Program-made: the position numbers and the translations under genes
Part shown: positions 42,709 to 51,079 of the stretch, piece after piece
Position numbering within the stretch: the stretch's first letter is position 1
How the letters are laid out: each line of letters starts with the position of its first letter
Assembly: GCA_944324265.1 (NCBI GenBank)
Contig: CALUVS010000012.1
Span: 1 to 55,177, forward strand
DNA: 55,177 nucleotides
Direction of reading: 5' to 3'
Source of the DNA: an uncultured Traorella sp.
GTDB taxonomy: Bacteria > Bacillota_I > Bacilli_A > Erysipelotrichales > Erysipelotrichaceae
Notes under the pieces: model-generated
What the model was told of the DNA's origin: nothing
Database searches by the model: none
Seen by the model: the letters and a program-made list of their open reading frames with translations, nothing else

Positions 42709-43350
42709 TTATTCCGGCCAGTTTTCAATGACATCAATAACTTCAGTTAACAGATCAATTTGTCCGTCAGCTAAGCTTTGGTCAATGTGGAACACATTTT
42801 CTTTTTTCGCTAAAGTATAAATATTCGCTTTTTTGGCAGCCATGATGCCATTCTTGCTGTCTTCGATGACAATGGCTTCATTGCTGTTCACATTTAAGCG
42901 TTTGAGTGCCAGTTCATAAAAGGCGGGATTTGGCTTAGCTACACCTGCCAACTCTGAACTGAACAGCTTATCAATGTATTTCAATAAATGTAGGTTTTCA
43001 CATTCACCGACCAAACGATAATGCTTGGAATTGGATGCAATGGCTACTTTGATGCCTTTTCTTTTGCAGTATTCCAATACTTCAAAGATTTCCTTATTAA
43101 AGATTTCTTCATAAGGAGGCAGACAGGTAGCCAGATTTTCATAATAATAATTTATGATCTCATCAGCATTTTTTTCTTCCGGAAACATGCGCACAAATAC
43201 GGTAGAAAAACTTTCACCGATATATGGGAACATATCTTCCATTGTTACCGAATAACCCAATGAGTTGATATATTCGATTTTTCTCTGCTGGAAATATTCT
43301 TCTGTTCTGCAAATAACACCGTCATAATCAAAGATGAGTGCTTTTATCAT
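42709..43350 (-). CDS. HAD superfamily phosphatase/phosphoglucomutase-like protein
   Basis: A 213-residue haloacid-dehalogenase-family hydrolase with a helical cap. Motif I FDYDGVI (nucleophile Asp9, acid/base Asp11), motif II IASNS, motif III Lys in AGVAKPNP, motif IV VIEDSKNG. This is the beta-phosphoglucomutase/sugar-phosphatase-like subgroup; the exact substrate cannot be read from the sequence. Start ATG 43350 follows AGGAGG; a longer in-frame start at 43374 precedes the site. Monocistronic. Confidence 0.88.
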   Translation of the reverse strand: MIKALIFDYDGVICRTEEYFQQRKIEYINSLGYSVTMEDMFPYIGESFSTVFVRMFPEEKNADEIINYYYENLATCLPPYEEIFNKEIFEVLEYCKRKGIKVAIASNSKHYRLVGECENLHLLKYIDKLFSSELAGVAKPNPAFYELALKRLNVNSNEAIVIEDSKNGIMAAKKANIYTLAKKENVFHIDQSLADGQIDLLTEVIDVIENWPE

Positions 43351-43480
43351 TCGTATTCCTCCTGTCAATCGCATGTATTATATAGGTATTTTGCAAGAAT
43401 GTGAATACTAAAATGAAAAATCAGGCAAAAATAAGCAATTATGAAGTCGATTGAGAGAAATAAAAGATTTTTGAATAAAT

Positions 43481-43507
43481 TTAGCACTTAGTTGTTGACA
43501 GTGCTAA
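43481..43507 (+). promoter_or_regulatory. CIRCE operator 1 (HrcA site) over the htpG -35
   Basis: TTAGCACTT-N9-CAGTGCTAA, 16 of 18 arm positions matching the CIRCE consensus. Its right arm overlaps TTGACA of the promoter. Confidence 0.85.
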
Positions 43508-43522
43508 AAAATGTGGTATACT
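43495..43522 (+). promoter_or_regulatory. Promoter of htpG
   Basis: Perfect TTGACA (43495-43500), 16 nt, TATACT (43517-43522) with an upstream TGG (extended -10). Confidence 0.88.
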
Positions 43523-43526
43523 ACTC

Positions 43527-43553
43527 TTAGCACTTGAGAAAGATGAGTGCTAA
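43527..43553 (+). promoter_or_regulatory. CIRCE operator 2 (HrcA site) at the htpG ribosome site
   Basis: TTAGCACTT-N9-GAGTGCTAA, 17 of 18 arm positions matching. It starts 4 nt after the -10 and its right arm runs into AAGGAGG, so it could act on DNA as operator and on mRNA as a hairpin masking the ribosome site. Confidence 0.95.
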
Positions 43554-43564
43554 GGAGGAATAAC

Positions 43565-45454
43565 ATGAGTAAAAAACAGTTTCAAGCTGAATCAAAGCGA
43601 TTATTGGATCTGATGATCAATTCTATTTATACCCACAAGGAAATTTTCTTGAGAGAATTGATTTCAAATGCCAGTGATGCTATTGACAAATATAATTATT
43701 TATCATTAAATGAACAAAATCCAGTCAATCGTGATGACTTAAAGATTTCCATTTCTGTGGATAAAGACAATCGAGCTATGACCATTACGGATACAGGTAT
43801 TGGGATGAATGAAGCTGAATTGGAAGAGAATTTAGGAACGATTGCTCATTCAGGCTCCTTAGCTTTCAAAGAAAAAATGGATAAAAAAGATGATGATACA
43901 GATATTATCGGTCAGTTTGGGGTAGGTTTCTATTCTGCATTTATGGTAGCTAAGGAAGTCGTTGTGGAAAGCAAGCGTTATAACGAAGATAAAGCTTACA
44001 GATGGCATTCCAATGTACAGGATGGCTATGAAATTACTGAGTGTGAAAAAGCATCCAATGGTACAAGCATTACTTTGTTCTTGAAGGATGACAGTGAAGA
44101 GGAAAATTATTCAAAATTCTTGGAACAATATGAAATTGAACATTTGATCAAGAAATATTCTGATTATATTCGTTATCCGATTACCATGATGGTCAGCCGT
44201 GAAGAAGGAGAGGGAGAAGAGAAACACTTAGTTGTGGAAGAAAAGACTTTGAACTCTATGGTGCCATTGTGGAAGAGAAAGAAATCTGAAATCAGCGAAG
44301 AAGAATACAATGAGTTTTATAAAACAAAATTCAATGATTATGCGGATCCTATGAAAGTAATTCACACACATGTGGAAGGTGCCGTTGAATTTGATGCATT
44401 GATGTATATTCCATCTCATACACCATTTAATTATTATTCCAGTGATTATGAAAAGGGCTTGCAGCTATATAGCCGCGGCGTATTCATCATGGATAAAGCC
44501 AGTGATCTGATTCCTGAACACTTCCGTTTTGTAAAAGGTTTAGTTGATTCTCAGGATCTGAGCCTGAATATTTCAAGAGAAATGCTTCAGCATGATCGTC
44601 AGCTGAAAGTCATTGCCAATCGTATTGAAAAGAAGATTCAGACTGAATTGGCTAATATGCTGAAAAATGATCGTGAAAAATATGAAGAATTCTGGAAGAA
44701 CTTTGGTCTGCAATTGAAATATGGGGTATACAATGATTATGGTGCTCATAAGGAATTATTGCAGGATCTGCTTCTGTTCACAAGTTCTCATGAAATGAAG
44801 CTGACGACATTGGATGAATATGTTTCTCGTATGAAAGAGGGACAGGATGTTATCTATTATGCCAGCGGTGATACATTAGAAAAGATTGATAAATTGCCAA
44901 GTGCAGAGCTTGTGAAGGATAAAGGCTATGAAATCTTATATCTGACAGATAATGTCGATGAATTTGCATTGCAGGTCATGATGAATTACAAAGAGAAAGC
45001 CTTCAAGAATATTACGCAGGGGGATCTGAATCTGGAAACAGAAGAAGAAAAGAAAGCCGTAGAAGAAAAGAAAGAAGCTAATAAGGACTTGCTTGAAACA
45101 TTGAAGGAAGCTTTAGGTGATAAAGTCAGTGATGTAATCTTATCTACACGTCTGAAATCTCACCCAGTATGTCTGAGTACAGATGAAGGCATGAGCTTTG
45201 AAATGGAACGTGTGCTTTCACAGATGCCAAACGGCAATCCATATGGCCTGAAGGCAACAAGAATTTTGGAAATCAATCCAAATCATGCAATATTCAATGC
45301 ATTGCAGACATTGTTTGACAAGGACAAAGAAGCTGTGAAGAAATATGCGGATCTGTTATACAATCAGGCCATGCTGATTGAAGGATTTGAAGTCGAAGAT
45401 CCAATTGCTTTCAGCAATGCTATCTGTGATTTGATGGTAGAAGCCAGCAAATAG
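43565..45454 (+). CDS. htpG: Chaperone protein HtpG (Hsp90)
   Basis: A 629-residue bacterial Hsp90, a homodimeric ATP-dependent chaperone. The GHKL ATPase domain is intact: IFLRELISNASDAIDK, DTGIGMN, GTIAHSGS and IGQFGVGFYSAF; the middle domain carries SREMLQHDR with the catalytic-loop Arg; the C-terminal dimerisation domain is complete. Start ATG 43565 follows AAGGAGG; an in-frame ATG at 43547 lies inside the CIRCE element. Two CIRCE operators bracket the promoter, so HrcA heat-shock control is expected, unlike Bacillus subtilis htpG, which is not in the HrcA regulon. Confidence 0.97.
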   Translation: MSKKQFQAESKRLLDLMINSIYTHKEIFLRELISNASDAIDKYNYLSLNEQNPVNRDDLKISISVDKDNRAMTITDTGIGMNEAELEENLGTIAHSGSLAFKEKMDKKDDDTDIIGQFGVGFYSAFMVAKEVVVESKRYNEDKAYRWHSNVQDGYEITECEKASNGTSITLFLKDDSEEENYSKFLEQYEIEHLIKKYSDYIRYPITMMVSREEGEGEEKHLVVEEKTLNSMVPLWKRKKSEISEEEYNEFYKTKFNDYADPMKVIHTHVEGAVEFDALMYIPSHTPFNYYSSDYEKGLQLYSRGVFIMDKASDLIPEHFRFVKGLVDSQDLSLNISREMLQHDRQLKVIANRIEKKIQTELANMLKNDREKYEEFWKNFGLQLKYGVYNDYGAHKELLQDLLLFTSSHEMKLTTLDEYVSRMKEGQDVIYYASGDTLEKIDKLPSAELVKDKGYEILYLTDNVDEFALQVMMNYKEKAFKNITQGDLNLETEEEKKAVEEKKEANKDLLETLKEALGDKVSDVILSTRLKSHPVCLSTDEGMSFEMERVLSQMPNGNPYGLKATRILEINPNHAIFNALQTLFDKDKEAVKKYADLLYNQAMLIEGFEVEDPIAFSNAICDLMVEASK

Positions 45455-45462
45455 TGAATTGA

Positions 45463-45492
45463 AGCCGGAGAAATTGTTCTCTGGCTTTTTTT
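45463..45492 (+). terminator. Terminator after htpG
   Basis: Ten-bp stem AGCCGGAGAA/TTCTCTGGCT (one G-T pair), loop ATTG, seven T. Confidence 0.92.
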
Positions 45493-45567
45493 ATGATGGG
45501 CATATAAGTATCTTTATCAGAGCAGAGGGGTTATACTGTACTTATAGAAAGACAAAAGGAAAAAATA

Positions 45568-46065
45568 ATGAAAGTAACTTTTGGTGGCAGAGAAATGGCC
45601 ATCTCAGAAAAACCGTATAGAATCAATGATCGATTCTTAAACTTTACCGCAGCGGATAAAGATCTCAAGGATGTGAATACACTTCAATTTCCAAAATTGA
45701 AATTAGTATTGGGGGTACCGAGTGTCGATACCAGTGTGTGTTCTTTGGAACTCTCAAAATTCATACAGGAAACAGAAAATTTGGATATGCATTTGATTGC
45801 TGTGTCGATGGATCTGCCGTTTGCGCAGGCTCGATGGTGTCAGGCAAATGCTTCCAAGCATTTGATATTATTAAGTGATTATAAGAAGCATGATTTTGCA
45901 TTGACTTCGGATACATTGATTCATGAGGTTGGATTATTGGCAAGAAGTGCCTATATCGTGGATGAAAATAATAAGATCAGATATGCGGAGATCGTAGAAG
46001 ATACAGGCAAAGAGCCGAATTATCAAGCTATCTTATCCGTATTGAATGAACTGCTAGTCAACTAG
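45568..46065 (+). CDS. tpx: Thiol peroxidase
   Basis: An atypical two-cysteine peroxiredoxin of the Tpx family that reduces peroxides with thioredoxin. The 165-residue protein has the peroxidatic Cys58 in VPSVDTSVCS and the resolving Cys91 in ARWCQAN, spaced as in the family (usually 60/94), plus FTAADKDL and AYIVDENNKI. Ribosome site AAAGGA. Own terminator. With rubrerythrin it gives the window two peroxide-removing enzymes. Confidence 0.94.
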   Translation: MKVTFGGREMAISEKPYRINDRFLNFTAADKDLKDVNTLQFPKLKLVLGVPSVDTSVCSLELSKFIQETENLDMHLIAVSMDLPFAQARWCQANASKHLILLSDYKKHDFALTSDTLIHEVGLLARSAYIVDENNKIRYAEIVEDTGKEPNYQAILSVLNELLVN

Positions 46066-46075
46066 CGGTTTTTTT
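46051..46075 (+). terminator. Terminator overlapping the tpx stop codon
   Basis: Stem CTGCTAGT/ACTAGCGG (one G-T pair), then seven T; the stop codon TAG lies in the right arm. Confidence 0.88.
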
Positions 46076-46113
46076 CTGTTCATGATAGAATAAAAACAAT
46101 GGGAGGATGTCGA

Positions 46114-46839
46114 ATGAAAACAACTTTTCTTGTCAATGGCTATGAAGTCAATGCTGAGTATCATAAATCAGAAATCAATGAAATTTTTTTGCCTCTTTTA
46201 AAACGCTGTCAAATTCTAAGTGAACAAAAGAAGCAGCGGGTAATTGTCTTTTTGGCGGCTCCTCCGGGGGCAGGAAAAACAACACTGCTTTGTTTTTTGG
46301 AACAGCTGGCGCATGAGCATCACATTTCTTTTCAGGGAATTGGATTGGATGGATTTCATCGTTATCAGGATTATTTGAAAAGTCATAAGATTGAACGAGA
46401 TGGACAAATGATCAGTATGGTGGAAGTGAAGGGATGTCCGGAGACCTTTGATGAGAAGAAGGCACAGAGAAAGATCCAGGAATTATTAGAGAAAGAAGAA
46501 GTCCTGTGGCCATATTATGATCGTGTGCTTCATGATCCGAAGGAAGATCAGGTACAAGTGAATGCTGATATTGTGATGATTGAAGGCAATTATCTGCTTC
46601 TGGATGAAGAGAATTGGCGGGAATTAAAGAATTTGTGTGATTATTCCATATTTGTGGAATGTGATTATGAGTTTTTAAAGAATCGTCTGATTGAAAGAAA
46701 AGCACAGAATACCCCATATGATGAAGCGGTGGCTTTTGTGGAGAAAAGTGATAAGCGAAATGCATATCGTATTTTAGAACATCGTCTGAAAAGTGATGAG
46801 ACTTGGCATTTGGACGAACGGGGATATTCAAAAGTATGA
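46114..46839 (+). CDS. P-loop kinase of the uridine kinase/phosphoribulokinase-like family
   Basis: A 241-residue nucleoside- or sugar-kinase-like protein. Walker A AAPPGAGKTT (about 52-61), GLDGFHRYQDY, the KGCPETFD motif, LWPYYDRVLHDP, and VMIEGNYLLLDEENWREL (Walker B and following loop) are typical of the group that includes fructose-transport-associated kinases and pantothenate-kinase-like proteins; the exact substrate is unclear. Start ATG 46114 follows GGGAGG; ATG 46099 is upstream of that site. It overlaps the next gene by 4 bp (ATGA), so the two probably serve one process. Confidence 0.85.
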   Translation: MKTTFLVNGYEVNAEYHKSEINEIFLPLLKRCQILSEQKKQRVIVFLAAPPGAGKTTLLCFLEQLAHEHHISFQGIGLDGFHRYQDYLKSHKIERDGQMISMVEVKGCPETFDEKKAQRKIQELLEKEEVLWPYYDRVLHDPKEDQVQVNADIVMIEGNYLLLDEENWRELKNLCDYSIFVECDYEFLKNRLIERKAQNTPYDEAVAFVEKSDKRNAYRILEHRLKSDETWHLDERGYSKV

Positions 46840-47483
46840 AAAAGATTGCTTTATATGCAGATACGACTATTTATCAGTTTGATGAGCTGGTGCCGTATAT
46901 CACCAATGTCATTGTGATTGAAAGAGATCATATTGCTTATGTGTTCGATACGTTTTGCGGCAGCGAGTATATGCAGTGCATCTTAGAAGATCTTTGCGGA
47001 AAAGAAATACAAGTTATTTTTTCTCATCATGATTTTGATCATGTGTTTGGGGCTGCGGCTTTTGAGGAATGTAAGATCATTGCACATCAGAAATGCTGTG
47101 AGTGGCTGAAGCAATATGGTCAAAAGCAGCTCAAGGATCAAAAACAATGGCTGAAGGGCAAAGAAGTGAATGTACTGCCGAATTGTACGTTTGAAGATGA
47201 ATATGTTTTATGTGATACATTGAAGCTTGTGTATACTCCTGGACATACGGAGGATTGCATAACATTGATTGATTTATTGCATGGATGTGCTTATGTCGGA
47301 GATAATGTTGAAGAGCCGATATGTGAAATGACACTGCATAATCCGCAGGTGTATTTGAAAACGATTGAGTTTTATCAGTCATTGAAGATGAGATTGATTG
47401 GAGCACATACTACTTTTATCGAGGAAGATTTATTGCAGAAGCATCATGATTATTTTTATCAAATGTTAAATGAAGAGTGCTGA
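46836..47483 (+). CDS. Metallo-beta-lactamase-fold hydrolase
   Basis: A 215-residue MBL-fold hydrolase with the metal-binding HHDFDH motif (in IFSHHDFDHVFG), His in YTPGHTEDC, Asp in AYVGDNVEE and His in LIGAHTTF. The protein is Cys-rich for its size. Start ATG 46836 overlaps the stop of the kinase gene. Substrate unknown: members cut thioesters, phosphodiesters or lactones. Confidence 0.86.
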   Translation: MKKIALYADTTIYQFDELVPYITNVIVIERDHIAYVFDTFCGSEYMQCILEDLCGKEIQVIFSHHDFDHVFGAAAFEECKIIAHQKCCEWLKQYGQKQLKDQKQWLKGKEVNVLPNCTFEDEYVLCDTLKLVYTPGHTEDCITLIDLLHGCAYVGDNVEEPICEMTLHNPQVYLKTIEFYQSLKMRLIGAHTTFIEEDLLQKHHDYFYQMLNEEC

Positions 47484-47597
47484 TAGAGAAATTTACTGAT
47501 TATTTGTTCATAGAAAGTGAATTTGCATAATATTTACAACATAAACCTGTATTTATATGGTAATATAGTACATATCGAAATGAAAGGGAGTACTTAC

Positions 47598-48212
47598 ATG
47601 CAGGATTTAATCTTATCCATTATGAATCAATTTGGATATTTAGGTGTATTTTTATTGATCTTGATTGAAAATGTCTTCCCGCCTATTCCATCAGAAGTTA
47701 TTTTGCTGTTTGGCGGATTTATGACAACATATACCCAGCTGAATGTGTTCGGTATGGTGATTGCTTCAACATTGGGTTCTATTTTTGGGGCAATTGTTTT
47801 ATATTTAATCGGTAAGATCTTTAATAGAGAACGTTTGAAAAAAATGATTTCCGGTAAATTCGGAAAGATTACTCATCTGAAGAATGAGGATATTGATAAA
47901 GCTGAGGATTGGTTTATTGCAAAGGGACATAAGTCTGTTTTCTTCTGCCGATTTGTACCGATTGTAAGAAGCTTGATTTCAATTCCGGCGGGAATGAGTG
48001 AGATGCCGATGGGCAAGTTTCTGATTTATACCGCTTCTGGTTCTGTGATCTGGAATCTGGTATTGATTGTAGCGGGTTCTATTGTGGGTGAAAACTGGAC
48101 AGATATTTTGGCTGTATTTGATACTTACTCCAATGTAGTATTGGTTCTATTAGTTATTGTCTGTGTGGCTGCCTTGTACATGTTCTACAAGAAGAGAGTG
48201 AAGAAGCAATAA
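47598..48212 (+). CDS. DedA family membrane protein
   Basis: A 204-residue DedA/VTT-domain protein; the family includes lipid scramblases that recycle undecaprenyl phosphate or move phosphatidylethanolamine. Markers: IENVFPPIPSEVILLFGGFM, GSIFGAIVLYLIGK, FFCRFVPIVRSLISIPAGMSEMP. About five membrane segments. The start is ATG 47598 after AAAGGGAG; the longer frame from 47517 crosses promoter-like DNA. Monocistronic with a terminator. Confidence 0.93.
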   Translation: MQDLILSIMNQFGYLGVFLLILIENVFPPIPSEVILLFGGFMTTYTQLNVFGMVIASTLGSIFGAIVLYLIGKIFNRERLKKMISGKFGKITHLKNEDIDKAEDWFIAKGHKSVFFCRFVPIVRSLISIPAGMSEMPMGKFLIYTASGSVIWNLVLIVAGSIVGENWTDILAVFDTYSNVVLVLLVIVCVAALYMFYKKRVKKQ

Positions 48213-48220
48213 GAGATGAA

Positions 48221-48265
48221 AAAACACGATAGTTTGACATACTTAGTCAAATCATCGTGTTTTAT
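48221..48265. terminator. Long terminator hairpin after dedA
   Basis: AAAACACGAT pairs with ATCGTGTTTT, and inside it TTTGAC with GTCAAA, separated by a 2-nt internal loop; loop ATACTTA. It lies between convergent genes and could stop both. Confidence 0.9.
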
Positions 48266-48337
48266 TTTATAAGTGTTTACTGTTCAAAATGAAATGAGTT
48301 TGTATTGATTAAACATGAGCAATAAAGAATGCCTTGA

Positions 48338-49111
48338 TCATTCATCAGCGATAAGTACTTTTGTTTTACCATTGGCCTCATATTTTGGAATCAAACTACG
48401 ATCAATTTTAGAATCAGTGATTAGATAATCGATTTCATCCAGTTTAGCAAATGAGAAAAAAGACGTTTTATCAAATTTAGTAGAAAGACATAGACAGATT
48501 ACTTCATTGGCAACATCGATAAAAGCCTTTTTCAATACTTCATCACCATATTGGTATAGCATTAAGCCATTTTCAGTATTTACAGTTGCAGTTCCAAGAA
48601 ATACTTTATTTACACGTACTTTTTTGATAGATTGTACGGCATCTTCGCTGGTAAAGATTTTTGAAAATGCAGTATTTCTAATTGATCCGCCAAATGTAAT
48701 CAAATTGACATTTGGTTTTGATGCTAACTCATTAATCACAGTTAAATCTTGTGTAATCACAGTTACAGGGAAATCTCCTAGTAATTTAGCAATCTCATAA
48801 GTTGTTGAACCATCATCAATAATAATGATATCACCAGGATGGATCAACTCAAGAGCTTTTAAAGCAATTTTCTCTTTTTCTTTAGTTGAAAGAGCACTAT
48901 ACCCTTCGGTTGGAAACAAATTGTTCGTTTCGCCAATATAGGAAGCTCCACCGTGAGTGCGCACTAAAATAGCAGCTTTTTCTAGTTTCCCTAAATCTAA
49001 ACGAATCGTTTTCTCACTTACGTTCAACAATGAGCTTAATCTAGTGGTGGAAACGTTTTTTTCTGCTTTTAAAATTTCAGTTATCTCTTTTAATCTAGTT
49101 TCTGCTTTCAC
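48338..49111 (-). CDS. DeoR family transcriptional regulator
   Basis: A 257-residue sugar-responsive repressor. The N-terminal winged helix-turn-helix (RLKEITEILKAEKNVSTTRLSSLLNVSEKTIRLDL split over residues 6-40, then GGASY) is followed by the DeoR C-terminal sensor (DIIIIDDGSTTYEIAKLL; VITQDLTVINEL; FGGSIRN; KVFLGTATVNTENGL) related to ribose-5-phosphate isomerase, which binds phosphorylated sugars. The start is a GTG with only a weak ribosome site. It diverges from the SIS-amidohydrolase-PTS operon and is its likely regulator. Confidence 0.93.
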   Translation of the reverse strand: MKAETRLKEITEILKAEKNVSTTRLSSLLNVSEKTIRLDLGKLEKAAILVRTHGGASYIGETNNLFPTEGYSALSTKEKEKIALKALELIHPGDIIIIDDGSTTYEIAKLLGDFPVTVITQDLTVINELASKPNVNLITFGGSIRNTAFSKIFTSEDAVQSIKKVRVNKVFLGTATVNTENGLMLYQYGDEVLKKAFIDVANEVICLCLSTKFDKTSFFSFAKLDEIDYLITDSKIDRSLIPKYEANGKTKVLIADE

Positions 49112-49146
49112 AAGATTATCTTAACATATATTTTCATATTTTACAA

Positions 49147-49270
49147 TTGATATTATCAAAACGAACATTATATTAGCATAAAAAACTCAAAATGTTCGAA
49201 AATGTTTTGAATTGTGTACAAAACGGAAATATTTTGTGTTCAAACCATTTACAAAAATGAACAAATTGTT
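49147..49270 (+). promoter_or_regulatory. Operator cluster between deoR-type gene and SIS-PTS operon
   Basis: TTGATA-T-TATCAA (49147-49159), CGAACATT (49162-49169) with its exact inverse AATGTTCG (49191-49198), a further AATGTTTTG (49201-49209), TGTTCAAA (49237-49244) and AACAA-A-TTGTT (49260-49270) touching the -10. The repeated GAACA/TGTTC core is a reasonable DeoR-family target. Confidence 0.6.
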
Positions 49271-49295
49271 TATAATAAACATGTAAGCGCTAACA
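49248..49295 (+). promoter_or_regulatory. Promoter with perfect cre site for the SIS-amidohydrolase-PTS operon
   Basis: TTTACA (49248-49253), 17 nt, perfect TATAAT (49271-49276). TGTAAGCGCTAACA (49282-49295) matches the CcpA cre consensus at all positions and covers the transcript start, a repressing position. Confidence 0.88.
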
Positions 49296-49310
49296 AGCGG
49301 AGGAGGTAAT

Positions 49311-50327
49311 ATGAACGGGTTCATTGACGAAGTTTGTACTCAAGGGGTACTGATGAAAGAAGTCATTTCATACTATCAAAACGAAGGACTTCTTAAGATT
49401 GATCAGATTGTGGATTTATTTAAAAAAAGAAACATGAATAAAGTAATTATGACTGGAATGGGAAGCTCACTTTATGCTATGGAATCTGTCAAAAGTTATT
49501 TGACTGGAAAAGGTATTGTTACTTTATCATTAAGTGCATTTGATTTATCAAGATTTGAATTTAATTATATTGACGACAAAACGCTTGTGATTGCAATTTC
49601 TCAATCTGGGAATTCAATGGAAGTAATTGAACTTGTTGAAAAGGCAAAGAAGATTACACAAGTTGTAGGTATTTATAATAATGAAGGATGTAAACTCCAG
49701 GAAATTGCTGATATTGTTTTACCAATCAGAGCTCATAAGGAAGTATCTATAACAAGTAAGACATATCAATTTACAATGTTTATACTAAATGTATTGGCAC
49801 ATAGATTAACTGGTGAATTAAATGATGATTTCTGGCAAGAGGCTAATGAAATTGCAGATTGGTCAGAAAAATGGCTTTCTGATTATGAAAATAATACGAA
49901 AGATATGTATGAATTTTCAAAAGATTATTTATTACTAGATTTGCTTGCGAACAATACTTCTTTGGCGACTGCTAAACAATTATCACTGGCATATCGTGAG
50001 GGTTTGCATAATTGCACAGCTGTATGGGAATGTGCTGACTACGCTCATGGTCAATATCATAGTTCTAAATTAGGTAAAGATTATTTAGCTCAAATGTTTT
50101 TCCCAGTATTTGAAGATGATACAAAAGAAATGAAGATGCTTAATTATATTTTAGATCATGGCGGAAGAGTTATGCTGTTTACTACAAGCGACATTAAAGA
50201 AAGAGAAAGACTTTTTGTTGTTAAATTACCAAAGTTTAGACTATCACTGATGCCACTTGTGGAAAGTATTGCTGCAGAAACATTATTAGGGATGCAATTT
50301 GGCCCTACTTGGGTAAAAGATCACTAG
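49311..50327 (+). CDS. SIS-domain phosphosugar-binding protein (first of two)
   Basis: A 338-residue protein with two SIS domains, as in the isomerase half of GlmS and the FrlB/GfrEF deglycases. Domain 1: VIMTGMGSSLYAMES (about 45-59) and IAISQSGNSMEVIELV (about 94-109); domain 2 contains TAVWECADYAHGQYHSS (about 235-252), a position where deglycases and isomerases have the catalytic Glu/His segment. Predicted to isomerise or deglycosylate the sugar-6-phosphate delivered by the PTS encoded downstream. AGGAGG precedes the ATG. First gene of the operon. Confidence 0.88.
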   Translation: MNGFIDEVCTQGVLMKEVISYYQNEGLLKIDQIVDLFKKRNMNKVIMTGMGSSLYAMESVKSYLTGKGIVTLSLSAFDLSRFEFNYIDDKTLVIAISQSGNSMEVIELVEKAKKITQVVGIYNNEGCKLQEIADIVLPIRAHKEVSITSKTYQFTMFILNVLAHRLTGELNDDFWQEANEIADWSEKWLSDYENNTKDMYEFSKDYLLLDLLANNTSLATAKQLSLAYREGLHNCTAVWECADYAHGQYHSSKLGKDYLAQMFFPVFEDDTKEMKMLNYILDHGGRVMLFTTSDIKERERLFVVKLPKFRLSLMPLVESIAAETLLGMQFGPTWVKDH

Positions 50328-50338
50328 GAGGTTAGAAA

Positions 50339-51079
50339 ATGATTATTGATGTATCAAATACAATAGGTAAACATAGATTTAAACCTGAAATTAAAGCAGA
50401 AGATTTATTAAAAGAAATGGATAAATCAGGTATTGATATTGCAGTTATTCATAGTTATGCTGAGTCAATTGATAATCAATCTGTTGAAGAAGCAGTAAAA
50501 AAATATCCAAATAGATTTATTGGCTTATATGTTGTGAACCCTTGGGATGATGATGCTGCAGAAAAATTTGAGGATGCATTGGTTAATCATGGATTTAAAG
50601 GTATCTATATGGATCCAATTCGTCATGGATACATGTTATGTGAACACATGGTTTTCTATCCTTTATTAGAAGTCTGCAAAAAATACGATGTTCCAGCTTG
50701 GATTTATGGTGCTGCAGAGGTCTTCAGCAGTCCTATATTCTTTGATGCAATTGCTGAAGATTTCCCAGAAGTCAACATTATTATGGGAAGAATGGGGCTG
50801 CAATATGATAATGCGAGTGCAGTAGCTATTGGAAAACGCCATCCTAATGTATATATCGAAACATCTTCAAGTATGGATTTTAACACACATAGGGCAATCA
50901 AAACTTGTGGCATTAATAAGGTATTGCTCGGTACTGGTACACCTGAAGCAGGATATTTTGATTTAGAATTAATGAAGGTCAGAAATGCTGCTAAGAATTA
51001 TGAAGATGGCGAACGCAAAGTTTTGTGGGAAAATGCAGCTAATATTTTCCACATTAAGGAGGAAGAGTATGATCATTGA
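50339..51079 (+). CDS. Amidohydrolase-fold protein with altered metal site (first paralogue)
   Basis: A 246-residue TIM-barrel protein of the amidohydrolase-2 (COG2159-like) family. It aligns along its whole length with the next gene product (IAVIHSYAESIDNQSVEEAVKKYP and FIGLYVVNPWD against CMICSQLETIDNDYIHECC and TVGFAVINPWD). The usual N-terminal DxHxH is DVSNTIG; the barrel-strand His is replaced (IMGRMGLQ instead of LFHTGVP); and the terminal Asp motif SSDAPFGD is GTGTPEAG. Its metal site therefore looks lost. It may be a partner subunit or have a metal-free activity. It overlaps the next gene by 11 bp. Confidence 0.82.
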   Translation: MIIDVSNTIGKHRFKPEIKAEDLLKEMDKSGIDIAVIHSYAESIDNQSVEEAVKKYPNRFIGLYVVNPWDDDAAEKFEDALVNHGFKGIYMDPIRHGYMLCEHMVFYPLLEVCKKYDVPAWIYGAAEVFSSPIFFDAIAEDFPEVNIIMGRMGLQYDNASAVAIGKRHPNVYIETSSSMDFNTHRAIKTCGINKVLLGTGTPEAGYFDLELMKVRNAAKNYEDGERKVLWENAANIFHIKEEEYDH

